A stretch of DNA of 64,000 bases from Chryseobacterium sp. JJR-5R (GCF_034047335.1 NZ_CP139137.1:4092001-4156000); one strand, 5' to 3'. Numbered from the stretch's first letter, positions 47,371 through 57,488 are shown. Notes: generated by a model not told the origin, from the letters alone. Made by a program: numbers and translations.

Positions 47371-48432
47371 CTATCCCTGCTGGCTTCCCAGAAAAGCATC
47401 CCAGCCCTGTGCCGTTAGAGCAACCAGCTGGTTAGAGCCCCGGGCTACCATAAAATTACCCTCTTCTTTCTCAACCGCATGGCCGATAACCGTAAAGTCT
47501 GGATGGTTTTTCATTTTATCGAAATCATTCGGGGAAATGGTGAACAGCAGTTCGTAATCTTCTCCTCCGCTTAAAGCAGCCATCACCGGGTTTAAATTAA
47601 ATTCATCCGCCGTTGTAATCGTCAGGTTATCCATCGGGACTTTCTCTTCATACAGCCTGAATCCAACCTGTGACTGGTCAGAAAGATGCAGGATTTCCGA
47701 AGCCAGGCCGTCTGAAACGTCAATCATGGAAGTCGGTTTGATATCCAGCTGTTCTAATATGGCTTTCACATCGGTTCTTGCCTCCGGCTTCAGCTGCCTT
47801 TCCAGAATATAATCATAGCCTTCCATTTCCGGCTGCATATTCGGATCGGCTAAGAACACAGCATGCTCTCTTTCTAAGATTTGAAGTCCCATATACGCTC
47901 CGCCTAAATCGCCGGTTACCACAAGCAGGTCATTTGGTTTTGCCGTACTTCTTTTTACAATATTTTCGTCATTTTCAAGTCCGACAGCGGTAATGCTCAT
48001 CACCAGTCCGGCATTGGAACTCGTTGTATCCCCGCCGATTAAATCAACCTTATACCTTTTGCAGGCCGCCTGAATTCCGGCATAGATTTCCTCCAATGCT
48101 TCCACCGGAAAACGGTTGGAAACCGCCAGGGAAACCAAAATCTGTGTCGGCGTTGCATTCATCGCGGCAATATCACTCAAGTTCACCACAACGGCTTTAT
48201 ATCCCAGGTGCTTCAACGGAACGTATCCTAAATTGAAATGAACCCCTTCTGCCAGGACATCAGTAGTAAGGATTACTTTTTTATTTTCAGGATTGATCAC
48301 GGCTGCGTCATCTCCCACCCCAAGCTCAGAAGATCCGTTGGCTAACGGAAAATGTTCTGTCAGGTGTTTTATTAAGCCAAATTCCCCTAATTTGGAAATC
48401 GGCGTCAATTCCGGTTCTTTATCTTCAAACAT
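47371..48432 (-). CDS. thiL: Thiamine-monophosphate kinase
   Basis: 353 residues, phosphorylating thiamine monophosphate to the diphosphate. PurM-like features: ELGVGDDAAVINPENKKVIL, LTTDVLAEGVHF, IGGDTTSS, MIDVSDGLASEILHL and ALSGGEDYELLFTI. Length is as expected. It is the downstream partner of the thioesterase gene (82 bp gap). Confidence 0.95.
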   Translation of the reverse strand: MFEDKEPELTPISKLGEFGLIKHLTEHFPLANGSSELGVGDDAAVINPENKKVILTTDVLAEGVHFNLGYVPLKHLGYKAVVVNLSDIAAMNATPTQILVSLAVSNRFPVEALEEIYAGIQAACKRYKVDLIGGDTTSSNAGLVMSITAVGLENDENIVKRSTAKPNDLLVVTGDLGGAYMGLQILEREHAVFLADPNMQPEMEGYDYILERQLKPEARTDVKAILEQLDIKPTSMIDVSDGLASEILHLSDQSQVGFRLYEEKVPMDNLTITTADEFNLNPVMAALSGGEDYELLFTISPNDFDKMKNHPDFTVIGHAVEKEEGNFMVARGSNQLVALTAQGWDAFLGSQQG

Positions 48433-48514
48433 ATCTTTTAATTATAAGTGGTAAATAATTTTGATAAATGATTTTGAATATTTTTATTCTATATCCACTT
48501 ATCTTCCATCATCA

Positions 48515-49006
48515 TCAGTTCAGTTTTGCCGGATCAATATTTTCCGGACGGAAAGGAAGTTTTTTGAAATCTTCTCTTGTTAAGACTACGGTTTCCGGAG
48601 ATCTATATTTATTCATTGCCTCTACCACATCTTCCGGCGGGGTAGTCATTTTTCTCAGCATCGTATCAATCCAGACCCCTGTTGCTTCTGCAGTGGCACA
48701 GTGCTCCCCTTCCGGCGTATAAAATTTGTGCACAAAACGGTAGATGGAACAGTCTTCTGCACAGGCATCAATTTCCAGGCTTACAACAACGGTCTGATCT
48801 GCAAATATTTCCTTAAAAAAAGAAAACCTTTCATGCATGATCACAGGGCCGATTCCCCATCGGCTCATCTGGGTAACACCCATTTTTTCCTGCTTCATAA
48901 AAGCCATTCGGGTTTGTGCACAGTATTGTACGTATGATGAGTTTGCCAGGTGTTTGTTGGCATCGAGATCGCTCCAGCGTACTTCGAATTTATGGTAAAA
49001 TATCAT
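48515..49006 (-). CDS. Acyl-CoA thioesterase (hot-dog fold)
   Basis: 163 residues, with the 4HBT pattern VRWSDLDANKHLANSSYVQY (catalytic Asp), then the hot-dog strand ERFSFFKEIFADQTVVVSLE. It hydrolyses acyl-CoA esters; the substrate chain is unknown. It is upstream of thiL on the same strand. Confidence 0.9.
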   Translation of the reverse strand: MIFYHKFEVRWSDLDANKHLANSSYVQYCAQTRMAFMKQEKMGVTQMSRWGIGPVIMHERFSFFKEIFADQTVVVSLEIDACAEDCSIYRFVHKFYTPEGEHCATAEATGVWIDTMLRKMTTPPEDVVEAMNKYRSPETVVLTREDFKKLPFRPENIDPAKLN

Positions 49007-49300
49007 GTAAAAATTGTTTTAAAATATGAACTCCTGAACCTATCCGTCATAATACTTAAGAAAATCATCGCTTTGTTATCATTCTGCAGGAATATTAACA
49101 CCTCTGTTTACAATTCAACTCAGATCCTATAGAATAACAAATTGAATAAATAATGAAGACCAGCAATCAAAAAAACATAAGTTATGGCTTGTAATTTCAT
49201 CAAAGTCCAAAAAATTATATTCTTCAAAATTACTCAAATAAGATGGTTTATAAAAATTGTAGTTTTGCAAAAATAATCTTGAGCATAAGATTAAAAGACT

Positions 49301-50503
49301 ATGAAGCAAATTATCATTATCGGAGGCGGGGCATCAGGCTTTTTCTGTGCAGCCAATCTTGACGAAGCAAAATATAAGATTACGATTCTCGAACAGAATT
49401 CGGATGTCCTTCAGAAAGTTAAAATTTCCGGGGGAGGCCGCTGCAACGTAACCCATGCCTGTTTTGATCCGCGGGAACTGGTGCAGTTCTATCCCCGTGG
49501 AAACAAGGAACTGTTAAGTGTTTTCACCAAATTTCAGCCGGGTGATACCATGGATTGGTTCGAGCGGCGCAATGTGCCCTTAAAAATAGAAAATGACAAC
49601 CGGGTTTTCCCTGAAAGCAATTCTTCACAAACCATTATCAATATTTTACTTCAGGAAATCCAACAGAAAAATGTTGAGGTAAAGACGAAATGCTCCGTTA
49701 AGGAAATTGAAAAATCAGACGGAAAATATGTAATTAAAACCAGCCTGGGCGATTTTGAAGCTGATTTTGTAATCTACGCAACCGGAAGCTCCCCGAAATC
49801 CCTTAAAATGATCGAGCATTTGGGCCATAAAATCATTGATCTGGTTCCTTCCCTCTTTACCTTCAATATTAAAGATGATTTACTGAAAGACCTGGCCGGA
49901 ACAAGTTTTGAAATGGCGGAAACATCCATTCCAACCTTAAAAACGGAAGAAAGCGGACCGCTGCTAATTACGCACTGGGGGCTTTCAGGCCCCGCGATTC
50001 TGAAAATTTCGGCGTGGGAAGCGATCAACCTGGCGAAAGCAAAATATAACTTTGAAATTGAAGTGAATTTTATTTCCAAAGACATTGAGGATGCGGAAGG
50101 ATTATTTCAGCATTTCAGGCAGTCGAATCCAAAAAAAACCATCGGGCAGTCAAAAATATTTGACATCACGAACCGTTTTTGGCAAAGGATTCTGGAGGTT
50201 TCAAAGGTTGACCTGAATAAGCAGGTGGCCCAGCTTTCAGGAAAGGAAATGCTGGCGATCGTTGAAAACGTGTGCAGAAAAAAATTCCGGGTAACCGGAA
50301 AATCGACTTTTAAAGATGAGTTTGTAACCGCCGGAGGTGTTGATTTAAAGGAAATTAACTTTAAAAACATGGCTTCAAAAATTTTGCCGGATTTTTATAT
50401 TGCCGGAGAAGTTCTGAATATTGATGCGGTAACGGGCGGATTTAATTTTCAGGCGTGCTGGAGCGAGGCATGGCTTATTGCGCAGGATCTGAATTTAAAG
50501 TAA
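49301..50503 (+). CDS. HI0933-like FAD/NAD(P)-dependent oxidoreductase
   Basis: 400 residues. The Rossmann GGGASGFFCAANL is at the N-terminus, then KVKISGGGRCNVTHA and the conserved middle LITHWGLSGPAILKIS. The C-terminal FAD segment is IAGEVLNIDAVTGGFNFQ and ACWSEAWLIAQ. It belongs to the BaiN/HI0933 family; the physiological substrate is unknown. Confidence 0.92.
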   Translation: MKQIIIIGGGASGFFCAANLDEAKYKITILEQNSDVLQKVKISGGGRCNVTHACFDPRELVQFYPRGNKELLSVFTKFQPGDTMDWFERRNVPLKIENDNRVFPESNSSQTIINILLQEIQQKNVEVKTKCSVKEIEKSDGKYVIKTSLGDFEADFVIYATGSSPKSLKMIEHLGHKIIDLVPSLFTFNIKDDLLKDLAGTSFEMAETSIPTLKTEESGPLLITHWGLSGPAILKISAWEAINLAKAKYNFEIEVNFISKDIEDAEGLFQHFRQSNPKKTIGQSKIFDITNRFWQRILEVSKVDLNKQVAQLSGKEMLAIVENVCRKKFRVTGKSTFKDEFVTAGGVDLKEINFKNMASKILPDFYIAGEVLNIDAVTGGFNFQACWSEAWLIAQDLNLK

Positions 50504-50522
50504 ATTTAATTATAGAGTATCA

Positions 50523-51161
50523 ATGCTTTCAGTCAAAAAAAACATTCCAAACATACTTAAGACCCTTTTAATCATCGGGTTCGGGTATTTCTTTTGGTTG
50601 ATGATAAAAATTACGCTGGAATATATTCCTTCAAAAGCGGATGTAGGTTTTTTAATGATCAAGCAGACAGAAATCGGGCAGCAGCCGGAGTATCTGTATT
50701 TTTTCTATACCCATGTCTATACCAGTATTTTTGTTTTGCTGAGCGGATTTTCAGCCATTCTCAGAAAAAATTTCGGATTAGGAAATTTCCATAAAAATTC
50801 AGGGAAGATTTATATTTTCCTTATCCTGATTTTTGCGGCACCGTCCGGAATTTATATGGGGGTTTTTGCCAATGGCGAAACCCTATCGAAGATTTCTTTC
50901 GTTACTCTGGGCTGTTTATGGTGGTTTTTAACCTTTATGGCTTACCGGCTGGCAAAGCAGCAGAAGTTCAAGGAACATAAACAGTGGATGTGGCGGAGCT
51001 TTGCCCTTACATTATCTGCAGTCACCCTAAGAATGTGGAAAGTAATTATTGTATATTTATTCCACCCGGACCCGATGGACGCATATCAGGCCATTGCATG
51101 GCTGGGCTGGGTTCCGAATATATTATTAATTGAATATTTAATCACAAAAAAAAAGATATGA
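50523..51161 (+). CDS. DUF2306 membrane protein
   Basis: 212 residues, about six helices. The DUF2306 pattern is HKNSGKIYIFLILIFAAPSG and HKQWMWRSFALTLSAVTLR, with its conserved histidines. Function is unknown. It overlaps the next gene start by four bases (ATGA), so they are coupled. Confidence 0.85.
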   Translation: MLSVKKNIPNILKTLLIIGFGYFFWLMIKITLEYIPSKADVGFLMIKQTEIGQQPEYLYFFYTHVYTSIFVLLSGFSAILRKNFGLGNFHKNSGKIYIFLILIFAAPSGIYMGVFANGETLSKISFVTLGCLWWFLTFMAYRLAKQQKFKEHKQWMWRSFALTLSAVTLRMWKVIIVYLFHPDPMDAYQAIAWLGWVPNILLIEYLITKKKI

Positions 51162-52072
51162 AAATTACACCATTGGCATTAGCCGGATTATTGACGATCA
51201 GCTTAATAAGCTGCAAAAAAGACTCAACGGCAGACATTTCCTCAAAAAACCTTCCAGCAAAAAAAGACCCTGCGGCAGCGCCTGAAATTTATAAGGAATA
51301 CTACGGGATTTATATGGGCGATTTTGCCGGAAAAGAGATGATCACCCCTGAAATGGATGAAGAATATGAAGGTGATGTATTCAAAAAGATTTCTTTGAAG
51401 ATCAACAGGATTACCAAAGACAGCGTTTACGGACAAAGCATTGTAGACGGAAACCAGAGGCCTTTCCGCGGGGTTTTTAATGAAGCAGCCAAATCTTTTG
51501 TACTGGATGAGCCGGGCAATAATAAAACCGACGGAAGGTTTGAAGTTAAACTAAACCATGACAGCCTTACAGGAAGCTGGAACGCATTTAATAAATCTGC
51601 GGTGAAAGTATCTTCAAAACGGGTGAGACTGGTAAAAAAAGAGTTCACTTACAACCCGAATTTTATGCTGAGCCCGGATAATGACCTGATCGACTGGGAG
51701 AATCCCAAAAATTTTGTTGAGAAATATACGGATGAAGAAACCGGGAAAACAGAAAGTTATACCGCTTCCAAAAACAGGATTGCTTCTGATGCCGTGTTCA
51801 GAATAAACGCCTCTAAGCAGAAGCTGGCTGAGAAAGACCTTAAAAACTTACGGAAGCTGGACCTGGAAATTATTAAAAACTCCATCTTTGCAAGGCATGG
51901 CTATTCATTTAAAAAGGCCACCTACAGAAATTTCTTCGAGCAGACGGATTGGTACATCCCCGTTTCAGATAACGTAGACAATGATCTTTCACCAATGGAA
52001 AAAGAAAACGTAACCCTGCTGAACCGTTTCATCAAATATGCTGAGGATAAATACGATACCTTTGGGAGATAA
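51158..52072 (+). CDS. YARHG-domain lipoprotein
   Basis: 304 residues. A lipobox (LTISLISC) precedes a Lys-rich linker. The C-terminal YARHG domain is clear: LRKLDLEIIKNSIFARHGYS then FFEQTDWYIPV. The domain is thought to bind cell-wall or extracellular ligands. The start overlaps the stop of the DUF2306 gene. Confidence 0.87.
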   Translation: MKITPLALAGLLTISLISCKKDSTADISSKNLPAKKDPAAAPEIYKEYYGIYMGDFAGKEMITPEMDEEYEGDVFKKISLKINRITKDSVYGQSIVDGNQRPFRGVFNEAAKSFVLDEPGNNKTDGRFEVKLNHDSLTGSWNAFNKSAVKVSSKRVRLVKKEFTYNPNFMLSPDNDLIDWENPKNFVEKYTDEETGKTESYTASKNRIASDAVFRINASKQKLAEKDLKNLRKLDLEIIKNSIFARHGYSFKKATYRNFFEQTDWYIPVSDNVDNDLSPMEKENVTLLNRFIKYAEDKYDTFGR

Positions 52073-52077
52073 TTAAA

Positions 52078-52473
52078 CTAATTTAAATTATCCTTTTTTA
52101 TTTTTATCTGTAAGAATACAAACATCAGCAGACACCCGGCAGCGTAACACAAAATATCAATCCAGGAAAAAGAATTCCCGATAACAATATACATCAGGCT
52201 GCCGGGCCTGAAACTTAGTCGTTCAGCAATGTTGAAGTATTGCGCCAATTCTATGAAACAGGAAAAAATGAAAATTCCTGCAATGAGCTGATCATTGCGG
52301 TTAATGACAAAGAAACTTTTGATGAAAGTATACAGCAGCATCACGACAATAACATCCCCGAGATAAGCCCTTACAAAGAAAATATCCTTTAACTTTGTAG
52401 CAATGGATACCTCCGTGACAAAAAGCAGAAGGGTAAGCAGAAAATAGATTGTACTGAACTTTATTTTGATCAT
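52078..52473 (-). CDS. DUF2809 membrane protein
   Basis: 131 residues, about four helices: RAYLGDVIVVMLLYTFIKSF and ELAQYFNIAERLSFRPGS, then SWIDILCYAAGCLL, matching the DUF2809 family. Function is unknown. It is convergent with the YARHG gene with a gap of 5 bp and no visible terminator between them. Confidence 0.85.
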   Translation of the reverse strand: MIKIKFSTIYFLLTLLLFVTEVSIATKLKDIFFVRAYLGDVIVVMLLYTFIKSFFVINRNDQLIAGIFIFSCFIELAQYFNIAERLSFRPGSLMYIVIGNSFSWIDILCYAAGCLLMFVFLQIKIKKDNLN

Positions 52474-52521
52474 CTGAATGTATATTATGGCCTGAACGCT
52501 GTTACATTAATCATTATCGAT

Positions 52522-52734
52522 ATGGCAGATTTTATATTTTTAATTTTTATTCCTCCGGTTCTGTTATGCATGTATTACGCAGGCTTTATTACACTTGCAA
52601 AATTAAAGATAAAGCAGCCCGACAAAAAAATTAAAACCCATTTATTGAGAATTTTTTCAGGCTTTACGGTATTTTCTGTACTCACACTGCTGGTTTTACT
52701 GATAAAGTGGATCGTTACTCTGCCTGGTGCTTAG
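52522..52734 (+). CDS. Small two-helix membrane protein
   Basis: 70 residues: a hydrophobic N-terminal helix, a short basic loop (KLKIKQPDKKIKTH) and a second helix. No family was recognised. It ends before a strong promoter at 52760-52789. Confidence 0.6.
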   Translation: MADFIFLIFIPPVLLCMYYAGFITLAKLKIKQPDKKIKTHLLRIFSGFTVFSVLTLLVLLIKWIVTLPGA

Positions 52735-52759
52735 ACTGAAGATGGCTTCGGTGCCTTTT

Positions 52760-52789
52760 TTGCTTTCCTGAAAACATATTTTATTTTTG
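52760..52789 (+). promoter_or_regulatory. Ideal Bacteroidota promoter (TTG-N19-TAttTTTG)
   Basis: TTG at 52760-52762, a 19-bp spacer and TATTTTTG at 52782-52789 match the sigma-ABfr consensus exactly. The start codon at 52796 is only 6 bp downstream, so the mRNA would be nearly leaderless. Confidence 0.7.
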
Positions 52790-52795
52790 CATATT

Positions 52796-53221
52796 ATGAA
52801 AAAGATCCTGTTTTTTTTAGCTTTATATTTCAGTGTTTCAATCGCGGCACAGGAGTACGCCTCTGTATCCCAGCTTCCGGATTATGCGGTTCTGAAAACA
52901 AAAATGAAACTCGATGATGCGGTTACCAAAGCAGATGTCCCTGCCGAATTCCCCGGCGGCATGGAGACGTTTAAAAAAAAGTTTGCCGAGAAAATGGATG
53001 TTATTGATGTAAAATCCAAACAGATCAACACCCGTGTTTATTTCATCGTGGAAAAAACCGGATATGTAAGGTATGTAACAGCGGTAAGCGACAACAAACA
53101 GCACGGGCAGGCTGCAGAAGTAGCGGTGCGGAGGCTATTCGTAAGATGGAAGCCTGCCACCATCAACGGCGAACCCGTCCGTTACCTGTATACTTTTCCT
53201 CTGACTTTAAAAAAGTATTGA
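52796..53221 (+). CDS. Secreted stand-alone TonB C-terminal domain protein (1)
   Basis: 141 residues. The signal peptide ends SVSIAAQ. The rest contains a TonB/TolA C-terminal-like fold: AEFPGGMETFKKKFAEKMDV, VYFIVEKTGYVRYVTAVSDN, GEPVRYLYTFPLTL. There is no membrane anchor helix or proline-rich linker, so it is not a classical TonB. Such proteins are abundant in Bacteroidota; function is unknown. It is paralogous to the next gene. Confidence 0.83.
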   Translation: MKKILFFLALYFSVSIAAQEYASVSQLPDYAVLKTKMKLDDAVTKADVPAEFPGGMETFKKKFAEKMDVIDVKSKQINTRVYFIVEKTGYVRYVTAVSDNKQHGQAAEVAVRRLFVRWKPATINGEPVRYLYTFPLTLKKY

Positions 53222-53249
53222 TATTTTGCGGCTAAGGCCTACTTTACTT

Positions 53250-53681
53250 ATGAAGATAATAATAATCCTATGTCTGGCATACAGCGGTTTTAGCCCGGCC
53301 CAGGAACAGGCAATTGCAACGACGGAACTGAACGAACTGGTGATAAGAGAAAAAAACGGCAGAGCAATCATTGATGCAGAAAAGCCGGCGCAGTTTTTAA
53401 AAGGGAATAAAGTGTTCCAAGATATGCTTTATCAAAATTTCCGGAAGCGAAAAATCGTTTATTCAGGGAAAAAAGAAACCTGTGAGATTATTTTCGTCAT
53501 TGATACGGACGGATCTATGACAGACATAAAAACGATTGGAGATAATGAGCCATTTAATCAGGAAGCTTTAAGAGCCATTTCAAAAATTAAAGGCAAATGG
53601 ATTCCGGCGGAAAGAAACGGTGAAAAAGTTCGTTACAGGTTCAGAATTCCGTTAACGATGCATTTTGAAACACAAAAATGA
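53250..53681 (+). CDS. Secreted stand-alone TonB C-terminal domain protein (2)
   Basis: 143 residues from ATG 53250 (a TTG at 53226 would add eight residues before the signal peptide). The signal peptide ends SGFSPAQ. The domain matches its neighbour: EIIFVIDTDGSMTDIKTIGD, then GEKVRYRFRIPLT. These are tandem paralogues separated by 28 bp, probably one transcript from the 52760 promoter. Confidence 0.83.
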   Translation: MKIIIILCLAYSGFSPAQEQAIATTELNELVIREKNGRAIIDAEKPAQFLKGNKVFQDMLYQNFRKRKIVYSGKKETCEIIFVIDTDGSMTDIKTIGDNEPFNQEALRAISKIKGKWIPAERNGEKVRYRFRIPLTMHFETQK

Positions 53682-53687
53682 TTGGAT

Positions 53688-56276
53688 TTATTTTCCAATC
53701 ATTTTTTTTATCGAATTAAGCTTCATTAACGCTTCAATCGGGGTCAGCGTATTGATATCGATTTTTGTCAGTTCTTCACGGATGTTTTCCAGAACCGGAT
53801 CATCCAGCTGAAAGAAAGAGAGCTGCATGTTTTCTTCTGTTACCCTTTTGATGCCTTCAGACGAAGTGCCCTGCGTACGACTGGCTTCCAGTGTTTTCAG
53901 GATTTCATTGGCTCTGTTGACTACTTTTGAAGGCATCCCCGCCAGTTTGGCAACATGGATACCGAAGCTGTGTTCGCTTCCACCAGGGATCAGTTTCCTT
54001 AAGAAAATAATGTTGCCTTTATTCTCCTGGATAGAAACATGGAAATTCTTTACCCTCTCAAAATTTACCGTCATTTCATTCAGTTCATGGTAATGCGTAG
54101 CAAATAAGGTTTTTGCCTGCGTGGGATGCTGGTGAAGGTATTCTGCAATGGCCCAGGCTATGGAAACCCCATCATAGGTAGAGGTTCCGCGCCCGATTTC
54201 ATCCAGCAGGATCAGGCTGCGCTCAGAAATATTATTCAGGATATTGGCGGCTTCGTTCATTTCGACCATAAAGGTGGATTCACCGGCAGAGATATTGTCC
54301 GATGCACCTACCCGGGTGAAAATTTTATCCAGGATGCCGATTTCCGCATGTTTCGCCGGTACAAAGCTTCCGATCTGTGCCATCAGGCAGACAATGGCCG
54401 TCTGACGGAGGATGGCCGATTTACCGGCCATGTTCGGGCCGGTAACCATGATGATCTGCTGAGAATCTTTATCCAGGAAAATATCATTCGGAATATATTT
54501 TTCACCCAGCGGAAGCGCGTTCTCAATGATCGGGTGCCGGGCTTCTTTCAGATCGATTGAAAAAGTTTCCGTTAAAACCGGTTTGGTATAGCTTTCGGAA
54601 ACGGCCAGCTCAGATAAACCTACCGCAACATCCAGCTGTGCGATGAGGTTTGAATTTTCCTGAATCCGGTCAATATAGATCATGGTTTCGGTACAGACAT
54701 TCCGGTACAGCTCATGTTCCAGAACCCCGATTTTTTCTTCGGCTCCCAGAATCTGGCTTTCATATTCCTTCAGTTCTTCCGTAATGTAACGTTCGGCATT
54801 CACCAGGGTCTGTTTCCTGATCCAATCGGCGGGCACTTTATCTTTATGGGTATTCCTGACCTCGATATAATATCCGAAGACGTTATTAAAATCAATCTTA
54901 AGGCTTGAAATCCCTGTCCTTTGAACTTCCCTATGGCACATTTCATCCAGAAATCCGCGTCCTTTGCTTTGAAGCCCTCTCAGATGGTCCAGTTCCTCAG
55001 AAATCCCTTCCTTAATCACATTTCCCTTGGCCAGGTTCACCGGCAGCTCATCATTGAGGTGGTCCTGCAGGCATTTAATCAGTTCATCCTGATCATACAG
55101 AGGGTCCAGCCATGCAAGAACATCGGCATGAGGATGCAGCAAAGCCTTGATTTTATGGATACTGATCAGGCTCTGGCGGAGATAGCCTAATTCTTTAGGT
55201 GAAATTTTCTCTGCAGCCAGTTTCCCCATCAAACGGTCTAAATCCGAAATCGACTTTAGTAACTGAGAAATTTCATATTTAAGAGGGTCGTTTTCGTTTA
55301 AAAAATCAATTAAAGAAAGCCTCCTCCCGATTTCACTTACCGATTTCAGCGGCAGAATGATCCTTCTCCTCAGCAGCCTTCCGCCCATCGGAGTGGAGGT
55401 CTTGTCAATAATATCCAGCAATGACTTGCCCTGCGGGCTGCTTGGGCAGATAATTTCCAGGTTCCTTAAGGTAAAATGATCCATCATCAGGAAATCTTCC
55501 TGCGGGATAACTTGGATTTTGGTGATGTGGGACAGTAAATTATGGTGCGTATCTTCTACCAGATAGGCAAAGATAGCGCCTGCGGCTGTAATGGCCAGCG
55601 GCTGGCTTTCAATACCGAAGCCTTTTAAAGAATTGGTTTTGAAATGGTTCGTCAGCTTTTCATAAGCAAAATTATACTGGAAAGCCCAGTCTTCAAGCTT
55701 AAAGGCATTTTTATTTTTAAACTGTTCCGGGATCTGGGCACTTCGCTGGTAAATAATCTCACTGGGATCAAAAGTATTGACAATGTGAAGAAGCTTCTCC
55801 AGATTTCCTTCGTTTACCAGAAATTCTCCGGTAGAAATATCCACCAGGGCAATCCCGAACCTTTCTTTTTCCTTATGAAGGGAAAGCAGGAAATTGTTCT
55901 TTTTTGAGTTCAAAACCTGATCATTGAAAGTAACGCCGGGAGTAACCAGCTCCGTCACGCCCCTTTTTACAATCCCTTTTACGGTTTTAGGATCTTCCAG
56001 CTGGTCGCAGATGGCTACCCTCATTCCGGCTCTTACCAGTTTGGGGAGATAAGAATCTACTGAATGGTGCGGAAACCCGGCCAGTTCGATATGTCCTTCC
56101 CCATTGGCTCTTTTGGTAAGGACAATCCCTAAAATCTGAGAGGTCTTAACGGCATCCTGCCCGAAAGTCTCGTAAAAATCCCCTACCCGAAATAGCAAAA
56201 GCGCATCAGGGTATCTGGCCTTGATGGTATTGTACTGTGTCATTAACGGAGTTTCTTTCTTCACTGCCTTTGCCAT
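53688..56276 (-). CDS. mutS: DNA mismatch repair protein MutS
   Basis: 862 residues from ATG 56276 (MAKAVKKETPLMTQYNTIKA); an upstream ATG at 56459 would add 61 residues with no MutS homology. The mismatch-binding F-x-E is in LLFRVGDFYETFG. The ATPase has Walker A TGPNMAGKSAILRQTA, LLDEIGRGTSTYDG and the Walker B/switch FATHYHEL. It recognises mismatches in postreplicative repair. It is convergent with the TonB-domain genes with a 6-bp gap. Confidence 0.97.
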   Translation of the reverse strand: MAKAVKKETPLMTQYNTIKARYPDALLLFRVGDFYETFGQDAVKTSQILGIVLTKRANGEGHIELAGFPHHSVDSYLPKLVRAGMRVAICDQLEDPKTVKGIVKRGVTELVTPGVTFNDQVLNSKKNNFLLSLHKEKERFGIALVDISTGEFLVNEGNLEKLLHIVNTFDPSEIIYQRSAQIPEQFKNKNAFKLEDWAFQYNFAYEKLTNHFKTNSLKGFGIESQPLAITAAGAIFAYLVEDTHHNLLSHITKIQVIPQEDFLMMDHFTLRNLEIICPSSPQGKSLLDIIDKTSTPMGGRLLRRRIILPLKSVSEIGRRLSLIDFLNENDPLKYEISQLLKSISDLDRLMGKLAAEKISPKELGYLRQSLISIHKIKALLHPHADVLAWLDPLYDQDELIKCLQDHLNDELPVNLAKGNVIKEGISEELDHLRGLQSKGRGFLDEMCHREVQRTGISSLKIDFNNVFGYYIEVRNTHKDKVPADWIRKQTLVNAERYITEELKEYESQILGAEEKIGVLEHELYRNVCTETMIYIDRIQENSNLIAQLDVAVGLSELAVSESYTKPVLTETFSIDLKEARHPIIENALPLGEKYIPNDIFLDKDSQQIIMVTGPNMAGKSAILRQTAIVCLMAQIGSFVPAKHAEIGILDKIFTRVGASDNISAGESTFMVEMNEAANILNNISERSLILLDEIGRGTSTYDGVSIAWAIAEYLHQHPTQAKTLFATHYHELNEMTVNFERVKNFHVSIQENKGNIIFLRKLIPGGSEHSFGIHVAKLAGMPSKVVNRANEILKTLEASRTQGTSSEGIKRVTEENMQLSFFQLDDPVLENIREELTKIDINTLTPIEALMKLNSIKKMIGK

Positions 56277-56522
56277 TAAAATCGATCTTAAAATTAGGAT
56301 GGTAAAAGTATGAAATAAAATAAAAGGATTAAAGTTTTTGAAAAGCATAACGGGAAACATTATTCTTTCAGGGTTCTCCGGCTTGCTTTTCTTAATCAAT
56401 ATATATATGATGCCGATTGAAGTATTTTTATGCAATATCATCTTACAGATTAATCTCATAAAGAAATGAAAAGACCGCGTAATTAATCGTTTCCGGCGAA
56501 GCGGTGATCAAAATGAAAATTT

Positions 56523-56530
56523 TATCTTTG
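56523..56530 (+). promoter_or_regulatory. -7 box (TATCTTTG) upstream of the bestrophin gene
   Basis: An exact TAnnTTTG match 17 bp before ATG 56548. The -33 element is not clear. Confidence 0.45.
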
Positions 56531-56547
56531 CACCAGCAACCCTGCTT

Positions 56548-57426
56548 ATGAGAGTTTACAATACCAAACATTTTCTGAAAATCCTTTTCAGCCTGCACAA
56601 AAGTGATACGATGAAGATCCTTTTTCCGACGATGATCCTGGTTGGATTATACTCCTGGGGGATTGAATACCTGGAAGTGGAATACCTCCATCTTTCTTCA
56701 AAATCACCCATCAGTAATGTCAGCATGATCCATTCGCTGCTGGGTTTTGTACTGTCCCTGCTGCTGGTTTTCAGGACCAATACGGCTTATGACCGATGGT
56801 GGGAAGGCAGGAAGCTCTGGGGCAAACTGGTCAATGATTCACGCAACTTTGCGATTAAAATCAAATCTATTCTTGAAAACGACAGGCAGGACCTGGAACA
56901 GATCGCCGGATACCTGAAATACTTTCCGCATTTTCTGGCACAGCATCTTTCCAAAGAATCCACAAGACTGGCATTGGATGAAGACTATTCTGAAATCGAA
57001 GACTACATAAAGCATCACGGGCCCAGCGAAATCATTATTCTTTTAACCCATAAATTGCATCAGCTCAAAAAGCAGGGGAAAATTTCAGATATGGAAATGC
57101 TGTATCTGGATACGCAGCTTTCAGGGTTTCTTGATGTATGCGGAGGCTGTGAAAGGATCAAGAACACCCCGATTCCGTATTCCTACTCTTCTTTCGTAAA
57201 GAAATTCATCATTCTTTATGTACTGGCTTTACCGGTGGCGTATGTCATCTCTATCGGTCTGTTCATGATTCCGCTGACGGTTTTTGTGTATTATGTTTTA
57301 ATGAGCCTTGAAATGATTGCCGAAGAAATTGAAGACCCGTTCAGCAATGATGAAAATGATATCCCCATGGAATCGATTGCCCAGAATATTGAAAAGAGCG
57401 TCCATCAGATCATGGGCCTATCCTAA
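56548..57426 (+). CDS. Bestrophin-family anion channel
   Basis: 292 residues. The RFP-TM/bestrophin signature includes FRTNTAYDRWWEGRKLWGKL followed by VNDSRNFAIKI, and in the C-terminal part the helix VMIPLTVFVYYVLMSLEMI-like segment with EEIEDPF. It forms pentameric ion channels. It is divergent from mutS. Confidence 0.9.
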   Translation: MRVYNTKHFLKILFSLHKSDTMKILFPTMILVGLYSWGIEYLEVEYLHLSSKSPISNVSMIHSLLGFVLSLLLVFRTNTAYDRWWEGRKLWGKLVNDSRNFAIKIKSILENDRQDLEQIAGYLKYFPHFLAQHLSKESTRLALDEDYSEIEDYIKHHGPSEIIILLTHKLHQLKKQGKISDMEMLYLDTQLSGFLDVCGGCERIKNTPIPYSYSSFVKKFIILYVLALPVAYVISIGLFMIPLTVFVYYVLMSLEMIAEEIEDPFSNDENDIPMESIAQNIEKSVHQIMGLS

Positions 57427-57488
57427 TAAAAATCTTTATTCTGTTAAAGATCGTAAATATTATTCATAACCCCATTAAATACAGACAA

